A stretch of DNA of 64,000 nucleotides from Durusdinium trenchii (Eukaryota > Sar > Dinophyceae > Suessiales > Symbiodiniaceae), in NCBI GenBank assembly GCA_963970005.1, contig CAXAMN010025361.1:1553427-1617426 (forward strand). Reading direction: 5' to 3'. The notes below the pieces were generated by a model. It saw only the letters and a program-made list of their open reading frames with translations. It was not told the origin of the DNA and made no database searches. Shown here piece by piece: positions 56,001 to 64,000 of this stretch (its first letter is position 1; every line of letters begins with the position of its first letter). The position numbers and the translations under genes were made by a program.

Positions 56001-58973
56001 GGGCGGGTGGGATTCCGGCTCTCGGGCGCCAGAGGCAAACTGTGACCACTCCCCCAAGGGATTGAAACCCAGCTGCATTCTTCTGTTGGGAAGTAATCCA
56101 ACAAGATAGAAAAGCACGGCAGAAAATGTGTTTCGGAAAAGCAGGGATCACTTCGCTGGCCCCGAGGCGACTTGCAATATTATACAATGGTTTTGGATAA
56201 GGGACTTGGCTGCACTGTTTCAGTTTTTTGGCTCAGCTTTTTTTTGCTCAGCTGTTTCCTCGGCTCCTCTTCAGCCCTTTTCGGTTTTAGAAAGGAAACA
56301 CCGACTCTCGCTGGGTTCAGCTGCTATTTACCTGCCATTTCTTGGCGGCCCATCGATCAAGCCGTTTCAACCAGCTTTTTCACTCGAACATCAGGCAGAT
56401 TCAAGATCTAGGACCAGTTCTAAGGGCAAAAGCGTCCAATATGAGTCAAGCTGAAGAAGGCAACAACAGTCAACAGCACACCCGCTGGGCCCAAGATCCT
56501 GCTATATTCTGCTGTGTGCTATATACACAGGATCGACCTCCTTCTGCAGTGCTCCCACTTGGAGTTACAAGTTACAATGTTACAAAACTGCTACGTTACA
56601 GTACCTTGAATTCTCTTCCACACGTCCTGCACACCCCTTTTTCAGATCGAAATCAGTCCTTGTTAAGGTGAGCTGCGGTACAAAAACTTCCCAAAATCAG
56701 GAACACGAGTAGTCCTGCAAACACCCAGGAGCGGAACAAGTGTGGCAAGACGACCGCTGGCAGTCCCCTTTCAGTGAGTGGATGTTCTGCACCCCGGGCC
56801 CCTCCAACAGACACTCCTTTGAAACAGACTCCTTTAGATTCAAACCGAAACCCAAAAGCCGGTCCGTCACCCGTCCATGTCCACCCAAAAAAAAGAACAC
56901 CGCGCGCTCGACGGCTCTGTCAAGGAAAGCCTTCTCATTGGGTTGGTGCCTTTGGAAGTGCTTCTCATGGGACTGAACCGATTCTCCGGTGAAATGGATC
57001 CGTCGACCCAGTCCTCCACGGATGCATCCCGCGGTGCATCAAGTAGAAGTGGGGGATACGCCAATGCACAATGGTGGCGGCCCACAGCAAGGTCCTTGTG
57101 ACGCAAGCGGGGTGCACCTGTTCTGTTTGGAAAACATCGAAACCCCAGCGGTGACCGGTGGCTTGAAGCAACTTCTATCTGTCCCCGCAGCATAGACACG
57201 GGTCTTCTGCATGAAGGGCCAGATTCAATAGACCACACTTCATCCCCAAGGTTAAACTCCAAATGTGTCTTAGAAACTCGGGGTCACTGGACCCAAAAGC
57301 GGCGATCTCCGTGTGGGTTCCCGAAACTAAGGTTGATGATTTCGTTGGAGAGCCATCCAAAATTTCCCCATACCCAAGATCACATTGTCCCAGCAGCCAG
57401 AGAGGTGCCTCCGCAAGTGTCTCTTGCATGGGCAACATGCCGGTGGCCCACAAGCGGCACAAAAGGATCTCCACCCCAGAGCCACACAACGTGGCCAGCG
57501 TGGTGTGCAACGCGTCGTGCTGCAGCTGCCGCAACGGGGGGTACTTCCTTGGCTAACGTGGCCAAAGAACCCTTGCACGGTATTTCATCCTCTGCCATCC
57601 AAAACCAGAGACCCAGTGCTTCACGCAGACGGTCGGCGGCCATCTCCAGACTCCATTGGGAGAAATCGGCCACTCCTTGCTCCTAGTAGTACGGCCAGGA
57701 GCCCCTAGTAGCTTCTTGTTCCTAGTCGTAAGGCCAGGAGCGCCTAGTAGCTTCTTGTTCCTAGTCGTAAGGCCAGGAGCGCCTAGTAGCTTCTTGTTCC
57801 TAGTAATACGGCCTAGTAGCTTCTTGTTCCTAGTAGTACGGCCAGGAGCCCCTAGTAGCTTCTTGTTCCTAGTAGTACGGCCAGGAGCCTCTAGTAGCTG
57901 CTTGTTCCTAGTAGTAAGGCCAGGAGCCCCTAGTAGCTTCTTGTTTGTAGTAGTACGGCCAGGAGCCCCTAGTAGCTTCTTGCTCCTAGTAGTAAGGCCT
58001 AGTGGCTTCTTGTTCCTGGTAGTACGGCCAGGAGCCCTAGTAGCTTCTTGTTCCAAGTAGTACGGCCAGGAGCCGATAGTAGCGTCCTTGCTCCTAACAC
58101 AAACATCCTTCAGAGCCGGTGAAGAAAATACTGGTGTCGATTTCTGTGCTCCCCAAACATGGCGTCCAATGCTGCCCAAGTTGCGGGTTCATCTTGAAGG
58201 GGCGAAGCACCTCCAAAGGCCACCGAATTGGGTGTGGGGGACACCGCAAGGGAGAAGGAGGCCGTGTTCCGAGAGTCGGGATGGACAACGACAACGATGC
58301 CCAGCCTCCTTCATCGGAGATAGGTAGAGGAACCTCGGCCGAATGTCCTATGCAATGTTCAAAAGAAGGCCGAATGTCCTTCCATGAGTGCGTTTGCTGC
58401 AAAAATGGGTGGTTGAGTGACATCTCTATATCATACTATTCACAATGCCACTGTGGTGACAAGTGTAGCAAGCATGGCACAAAACACATGGAGTCTAGAT
58501 ATCTGACATAATCCTCCCCACAAACACAACGCCCTTTCATTGATGACATAGTATTGTCAAAAATTCAAAAGTGGAGCTCGTCTCAATGCAACACAACCCC
58601 TGGTAAAAGGGAAACCAAACTGACAACACCATCATTCTACTGTGAGAGACATCCCAATCTGGCCAGCATTGATCTGGCACGTCAGGGTTGCCTGCTCTTG
58701 GTCCTAAACCACGAAACTGCTTCGCACTCCTCGTTCACTCACGCCATGTGGTTGCCTTTGAAACTGCAGCATGACTTCTCGTCCATGATCCCGAAGCAAG
58801 ACCCTGAGAACTGAGAACAGAACCACAAATCTGGTGAATGCATCAATTGAGTGGCACAGCCTTAAAAGCCTCCCTCGAAACCCTCCCTCCCACTTCGGAG
58901 GAAGAGGCCAATCCCAGAATCCGCAGATGACCCAGGTGGCGATCAAGTTCCTCACCAGCAGCGGCCACATCCA
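53081..58973 (-). CDS. Fatty-acid hydroxylase / sterol desaturase family protein (seven exons placed, 3' end complete)
   Basis: The family comprises ER-membrane di-iron oxidases acting on lipids. Exons on the minus strand: 58973-58909 (RNLIATWVICGFWD), 57552-57398 (HTTLATLCGSGVEILLCRLW), 57094-57008 (HFYLMHRGMHPWR), 55355-55318 (QADFANRWLDDL), 54461-54388 (HVHAQHHKSY...GTNMHPVE), 53879-53739 (RLHPAV...WLGHDGFRWPGAG) and 53206-53081 (DFFHQLHHEHFDCNYG... to TGA). From 57552 onward all phases agree and every acceptor is AG. The three histidine boxes (HX4H, HX2HH, HX2HH) plus HPVE and GHDGF are present, with several hydrophobic helices. Donors at 58908 and 57397 are GC, the others GT. A short exon between 58909 and 57552 is missing; a candidate (RPFKMNP) lies near 58190. 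The N-terminus lies upstream of 58973. Substrate cannot be told from sequence. Introns hold the 39-bp array and two degenerate tandem repeats. Confidence 0.88.
54720..55140. repeat. Degenerate tandem repeat (about 130-bp units) in an intron
   Basis: Anchor motifs such as GGCACACAAGAAGTGCACA and CTGTTGCCGGGGCAGAAAC recur three to four times with drift and deletions, within the intron between exons 55318 and 54461. Confidence 0.7.
55560..56000. repeat. Degenerate tandem repeat (about 45-65-bp units) in an intron
   Basis: Eight or so copies of a unit containing TTCCAAGGTGGAAGTC followed by GATCACAG and AACAGCACCCAGG, well diverged, within the 1652-bp intron. Confidence 0.75.
57676..58100. repeat. 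39-bp tandem array of CTAGTAG modules
   Basis: About ten tandem units of 39 bp, each made of CTAGTAGCTTCTTGTTC plus CTAGTAGTACGGCCAGGAGCCC, with substitutions and two shortened units. Because 39 is a multiple of three, long frames are open on both strands: plus (FLFLVVRPGAPSS units) and minus (TTRNKKLLGAPGR units). It lies in an intron of the hydroxylase gene, 124 bp upstream (minus strand) of the exon at 57552. Confidence 0.95.
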
Positions 58974-59163
58974 CTGGAAGCCTCAAGGCAGAGGCCTTGA
59001 AACCCAAAAAGGTCGACTGCAAGGCCTCTGGGCCTCTGCCTCAAGTGCAGCGAGGAGTGAGCCTTTTGGGCTTTCAAATTCGGCGGGATGAGCCCCGCAA
59101 GTTCGGGACGTGAGGATGAATGGTCTTGGCCCTGATTCCCAACATTATAAAATCTGGAAAAGT

Positions 59164-59341
59164 GAACTGGTACATACTGGTACCATATCTTATCTTTCCA
59201 TTATTTCCATATGTATCGGGAATATACCATATTGATATATATATATATAGATAGATAGAGAGAGAGAGGCTATATCAATGTGTTATTCTCGATACATATG
59301 GAAATCTATGTGGAGAGATATGGTACCAGTGGTACTAGTTC
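59164..59341. repeat. 178-bp imperfect inverted repeat (long hairpin)
   Basis: The left arm from 59164 (GAACTGGTACATACTGGTAC...) and the reverse complement of the right arm ending at 59341 (GAACTAGTACCACTGGTACC...) match over about 75 bp, with roughly ten mismatches and a few small indels. The loop contains TA, GATA and GA runs. No target-site duplication is visible. Confidence 0.85.
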
Positions 59342-59524
59342 ATTTTAGCTGATCATCTTGGACTTTCTAAGGCCCAGCTCGACCTTTCTGCGCTCCCATC
59401 TGCCCTTGGGCCCGCTGGGACTCTCTCATGCGGGACACTCCAAGTCCTCGCCGCGCCGTAGGCTGGATAGTCCTCATGGTCTAAAGGAGAGGAATAAAGC
59501 CCCGGGGGGGTGGGCCGTAGAGGG

Positions 59525-59590
59525 AGGTAGTAGCTGGGTAGCTAGTAGAAGCAAACGGTAGCTTGTAGCCAGCAAGTAGCTACTACCTAG
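59525..59590. repeat. Diverged CTAGTAG-like cluster
   Basis: GTAGTAGCTGGGTAGCTAGTAG, then GGTAGCTTGTAGCC, then AGTAGCTACTACCTAGG; related in motif but strongly diverged. Confidence 0.5.
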
Positions 59591-60404
59591 GACGCAGGAC
59601 ACTATTCATTTGGTTCCTAGACCTTTAGGGAAACTTAACTATAGCCCCCAGTGAGAAGAAGAGATCGACATGGTCTTGGCAAAAGACTGAAAGCTTGAGG
59701 GATATGATATACAGTTTAGCCGCCATTTGGTTTTCACTTCCAGTGACTTTTGACTTGTCCATCAAGGGATTTTCCCACCTTGGAGGTGGCATCTGACCCC
59801 AACAAATCATGTTGATTCATGGAAGTTGACAAGCCTTGCCCTCCAAGCCGACTTGAACATTCTCAATTCTGATCTGTTGCTTCTATGTTCAGCTCACCCC
59901 AGATCACTGCTGAAAGTCACATCCCCAAACTCAACAGGGTGTAGATGACCTCATGATCGTCACAAAATCCCCGTGCCTAAACATTTGGCCCGAAACCCAC
60001 CAGAAAACTCTCACTGTGCCCCAGTCAGGGCCTCGCTTCGGTGTCCTTTTTGGGGGATCAAGACTCACAGGCATTAATGGCCAGATAGGCCAGCAAGAAG
60101 GAGCGCAGCGATGCCACCACCGAGCTCAGATGGCCCTGAAGGTCCAAGTCAGGCGTTGCCTGTCTCCGGCGGTCTCAGCGGCTGTCTACATCAGCGGCGC
60201 CAGTTCGGGTGGCCGAACTGAAGAAGGGGGGAAGGTGCATGAAGGTCCATTTGCCGTGAAGGTCCTTTGCTCTAGAAGTTTCTCAATCACATTGTACAAG
60301 TGGTGTCTAACCCGCTAAGTTTCGTTGTTGATCCATCCACCCCGGCGACCTCCTCGCGAAAGCGGCATCGCGGCACAGGGGCCCGAACCACCGACCGCTC
60401 GCAC

Positions 60405-60515
60405 CTCTAGGGGCTCCAGCGCAGCCGGCCTCTGAAGCTTCAGGGCTTTCTTCACATGGCTCAAGGGCCAGAAGAGGGGCACCCACCACGGTGCTTTGGG
60501 CGCTTGCTCCGCCAT
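60405..60515 (-). CDS. Candidate exon, unknown protein
   Basis: Starts at an ATG (GCCATGGCGG) and runs 37 codons to a GT donor (CTAGAG|GTGCGA). The peptide is MAEQAPKAPWWVPLFWPLSH and a Lys/Leu-rich end. The frame is also open upstream. No family claimed. Confidence 0.3.
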
Positions 60516-61582
60516 GGCGTTGAGCTCCCAGCCGCTGCGGGTCGGGGTTTCTTCCAGCTTGAGACATACCCGGCCAACGGAGCTAGCTGAAGGCACTGGC
60601 TGATGGGATTCAAAAATTGCAGATTGTGGGGTTGTGCAGATTCATAGTCATCAGAACCAGCCATAAGATGCACCGTATTTCACTGAATTGGACACACATC
60701 CTCCTGTGGGAAAGTTCCAGATTCTACTAGAGGATGACAGGTAGTTCGGTAGTTCTACTATTTTCCATCAGGATCTTCACCTTAAGGCTTCTTTGAAGCC
60801 CTTTTCTAAGGCCCACCATTGATGACTCCTGGCCTGGCACCTGACCACTTGGGCCAACTGCAATTCCTGGCTCTCCAACTTTCATCAAGAATTGGCCTTC
60901 TGGACGATGAGCCAGTTGTTTTCGGATGAGAGTGGTCTTCCCAATCTGGGGAGGTAACCTGTCTATGTGAAGGAAAGGATAAGGGAGCCTCCTTCTCTTC
61001 TGTGGTACAAGGGGGCAGGGGATGCAAGACTTGGAACGGGAGTTCTTTGAGACAAACCCGTACCTGGCAAGCTCACCTCAGCTGGCACTCATCATCACTC
61101 GTCCTGCCTGGTATTCAAAGGATGTCCAGTGGCTAATGATTCGGCCACAGCCTGGCTTCAATGAAGCTGGGCGGCCGGGAGCTGGCTTACGCAGGAGGTA
61201 TTCACCTTTTCTTCGGAGCTAAAGAGGAAAGGACGGACAACTTCAAGCAAAGCAGTGCTGAACGACCCCCCATCCGGCCCTACCCAACAGTCCAGTCTCA
61301 TGCAGTTCGGGTGTGTCTCCCCGGTCTCCCGGTCCGGTCCCCGCCTCGGCACACGCCCGAAGCACGGGTCGTACCTCCTCCACCGCCTCAGCGGATTGGC
61401 AGCGGAAGAGTTGAAAAGCAAAGACCTGCCTTTGTACCAGTTCCAAAGGAATGGTTGTCAGTCCCCAAGTGAGTGGAACTAGATTCTAGATCTGCATTCG
61501 TTTCCTTCATGTTTTCCCCCAAATGCTCCCAAAGGAGAGGAGGAGTTGCAGCAATGACCACCTGGCGGTGCTTAGGCTTCAC

Positions 61583-61756
61583 CTCTAGCCATCCAGTTTT
61601 GCACAAGCCCTTGAGACACCCGGAGCTTCGCGTTTTTGTTTCGCGAGGAATCTCGCCCGTTCCGAAAAAGGCCTGTTCTGGCGACAGCTGATCCCACTGA
61701 GAGCTGGCCGCTCTGCGCAGGGATTCTCTCATGGCTGAGTTCAGGCGCAGCTGGAA
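61583..61756 (-). CDS. Candidate 58-codon exon, unknown protein
   Basis: Acceptor GTGGCACAG, donor CTAGAG|GTGAAG, phase 0 at both ends. Peptide FQLRLNSAMRESLRRAASSQ and onward, with Ser/Gln-rich and Lys-rich parts typical of real coding sequence. It lies on the strand of the firm genes, upstream of the hydroxylase gene. Not recognised. Confidence 0.45.
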
Positions 61757-61949
61757 CTGTGCCACGTGCCGTGCCCAACCAAGGAATGGTGGCTGGAACG
61801 GTCGTTCTATAAGGAACCTCTTTTGGCACGTGCAGGAACCATGTCGTTCAGGGCAAAGTGGGTCCTAGTTGCTCCGTCACAACAAAGCGCACGGGCGCCT
61901 TTCGAGAGGATCCCGGATGATGAACGCTAGTGTGGAAAGAAAAGACTAC

Positions 61950-62099
61950 CTTGTGCACATGTGGAGGAGATGCTTTGCTGAAAGAGCAGCCATGGCCTCC
62001 ATGATTACAGTAAACTTGAGCAAAAGCGCAGCACGCGTAGCTGGCGGATGCTGCATCCAGCTTTTCAGGCACACAAGACCTGATGCCATCCGAGAGGCC
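61950..62099 (-). CDS. Candidate 50-codon Cys-rich exon
   Basis: Exactly 150 bp between acceptor TCTCTTGCAG and donor CACAAG|GTAGTC. The phase 0 frame has six Cys and several His in its second half (YACCAFAQVYCNHGGHGC), suggesting disulphides or metal binding. A second frame through the same segment is also open, so the frame choice is not certain. May belong with the exon at 61583-61756, which is phase-compatible. Confidence 0.4.
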
Positions 62100-63173
62100 C
62101 TGCAAGAGACCCCTGCACAAAGCCACCGTTGGAACCACCGTTGGATGCCCAAACTCATTCTCCACAGCTCCGCACCAGCTCCGCACCAGCTCCGCACGCC
62201 TTTGGTCTCACACGGAGCACGTCCGTCCGGCTCAAAGGATTCCTTCAGAATCCAGTCCGCGCGACCGGTCTCAAGCGGTGGGGCGAGGCCCGACGGGGGT
62301 GTGGAGCTACTCCTGGGGCAAGGTATACCAAGGTCTGTTTCTGTGAAAGAAGCTCGAAGGATGTTTCGGTGTGAAGGAAGCTCCCAACCCTGCGACCTGT
62401 CCGCACCTGCTTCGAAAGCACATGGGGCTTTCGAACGTCGCGCCCGCCGCACAGAACTATGCACGATCCCTGTCATCGCCCGAAGCCAACGTCCCACCCC
62501 ACCTCAAGGCCGCTTGGAACCGGTGCGCCTGAGACCAGGCGACCGGTGAACGGACGCAGGAAGACACGAAGGCGGCGATCGAGTGGAAGACAGGACGTGG
62601 CACCAAATGAAAGGGCTGAACCACGCACACCTCTTGGCACACAGAAGAAAGGGACATCTTGCCGGCACCGCCCACTGAAAGGAGTTGTCTTTTTGGCCAA
62701 GGAAATTCACAACAAATCTTGTTGCACCTAAAGGTTGAGGCACCGGGGGTGGGGAAGGGTGGTCAATGCACCGAACTATGGAAGCCACAAATCACCTTCT
62801 ATCGCTGGGCGAAACGAAGGATTTGACTCTGCAATTTCCATCTGCAGTTGGTTCCTTCAAAGAGCCATCCAAGAAACCCTCGCAACAGGTACTTCAAAGG
62901 ATGGGTCATCTGTTGTCTATCTGCATGCATCCAACCTTGGTAGCCCCCTCTTCTTCCGCTTCTCGAGCTGCCTCGAGTCGGACGTCGGCATCTGCAGGCC
63001 AAAAGTGGTTAACTCTATATAGGAGTGCCAATGGCCCGTGTTGCCTCCTGGGTAGTGGGTGAACAAAATGAGTCGAGGATTTGCAGCACAGGTATGAATC
63101 CAAATAGCCCAAGCAGTGCCCATATCCATCTGGGGGTCTTGCTGTTTGGAGATTAGATCATAGGGATAAGGCT

Positions 63174-63174
63174 C

Positions 63175-63211
<37 letters not shown>

Positions 63212-63300
63212 ATTATATATTATAAACATATATACCATATATATATATATTTAGAAAGATAAATATCACAATTGTATTATACATATATATATATATATAC
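63174..63300. repeat. TA-rich microsatellite block
   Basis: Four TA runs separated by short A/T-rich spacers. Confidence 0.9.
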
Positions 63301-63605
63301 ATGTGTATGTATGTATTTTTATGAGGCTACTGACATAGGAAGTTGCTGGGCTAGTGAAATAGGAATTGTGGGACACAACAATTAAGTCATCAGTCAGTAG
63401 ACAAGGTTGCCAAATGCAATACACAGCAGGATGACTTAGGAGTTGTGGACGTTCTGCCAGTATATACAAGTACATAATATCTCAAAGCAAAACATAAAGT
63501 AAAATACCGTGCCCAAGGAGACAGCATGACTGATGAAAGCTTCAATTGACACCTGCTGAAGTCCACGCAATCTCGAACATCTTCAAACAACATATCACAA
63601 CATAA

Positions 63606-63638
63606 ATGTGTGTGTGTGCGCGTGTGTGTGTGTGTGTA
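63606..63638. repeat. TG microsatellite
   Basis: TG repeat with a few CG steps. Confidence 0.9.
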
Positions 63639-64000
63639 ACCCTTGGAGTCATAGGGATCCTTTCGGATTGTTTTAGCTTCACAGTTGTTTTCCTTGTGCA
63701 GCAGGGGGCCACCGGGGCCCCAGAGGAGCGGTGGCCAATGAAGACCTCCTCTGGGGCCCGTGTAAACATACCTGCCAAACTGGTTACCTGTTGTTCTCGC
63801 TGTGGTTTGCTTTCATGGTGGCTCATGTGGTTCTGTTACTAATCGCTACTCGCGTTTCGTGTTTTGAGTCTTGCTGGACGTACTTGCGAATTTTAATCCT
63901 TTGGTAAAGTGCTAATGCATCTGCAGATGTGAGCGTACGTCGTCAGCCTGTTCGTTCGTCGTTCGGTCCTTTCCTTTTGGGCCTCCTTTCCTTTTGAAGA

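Larger units (their letters stand above)
58974..61582. other. Stretch with a long hairpin, repeats and one weak exon
   Basis: N-terminal exons of the hydroxylase gene are expected in this region but none was recognised. A possible start exon at 60515-60405 is listed separately. Confidence 0.4.
62100..64000. other. Stretch without a firm gene, microsatellite-rich
   Basis: A short CTCCGCACCAG triplication (62167-62199), then overlapping frames without domains, a weak protein-like minus-strand segment near 63020-62920, and TA and TG microsatellites at the end. Confidence 0.5.

Noticed and set aside
57573-57673. Minus-strand segment reading FSQWSLEMAADRLREALGLW as a hydroxylase exon
   Set aside because: It would require an intron of about 20 bp before the exon at 57552 and does not resemble the family's sequence at that position.
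57553-58179. Long minus- and plus-strand frames over the 39-bp array as a repeat protein gene
   Set aside because: Both strands are open because the unit is a multiple of three, and the array sits between phased exons of the hydroxylase gene.

Overview
The window looks like nuclear DNA of a dinoflagellate, most likely a Symbiodiniaceae-type alga. The evidence is: very low coding density with exons of roughly 40-170 bp; introns that use GC as well as GT donors; a decayed reverse-transcriptase element of a kind common in dinoflagellates (gag-like region, CCCH zinc knuckle, RT and RNase H) with a 13-nt match to the dinoflagellate spliced leader just upstream of its start codon; and a large load of microsatellites and dispersed modular repeats. 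Bacterial features (operons, RBS, CRISPR) are absent, and most long open frames are artefacts of repeats.

Layout. 0.9-4.5 kb: broken retroelement, minus strand. 8.2-10.0 kb: small multi-exon gene of unknown function, minus strand, with a 76-bp last intron carrying a TA microsatellite. 12 kb: one plus-strand ClpX-like exon candidate. 15.6-16.2 kb: GCC/CCA repeat tract open in nearly all frames, one of which encodes a Cys-Gly protein. 17.8-18.3 kb: poly-Gln exon. 21.1 kb: isolated exon whose donor lies in a dispersed repeat. 25.2-30.2 kb: ArfGAP gene, minus strand, five exons placed. 32-50 kb: mostly repeats and weak exon candidates, plus an N gap at 49387-50327. 51.2-52.9 kb: exons of an unknown minus-strand gene. 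53.1-59.0 kb: fatty-acid hydroxylase/sterol-desaturase family gene, minus strand, seven exons placed and the 3' end complete. 60.4-62.1 kb: further minus-strand exon candidates. 62.1-64 kb: microsatellites.

Every well-supported coding unit is on the minus strand, as expected for dinoflagellate unidirectional gene blocks. The most unusual non-coding feature is a family of arrays built from interchangeable 17-22 bp modules, each starting CTAGTAG or CTAATAG. They occur in about fifteen clusters, lie inside introns of both identified genes, and in two places abut a splice site. Other structured non-coding features are a 178-bp long hairpin at 59.2 kb and a two-copy, two-hairpin element with compensatory stem changes at 22.9 and 32.4 kb. 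All exon boundaries were read by eye from splice dinucleotides and phase; no alignment or transcript was available.
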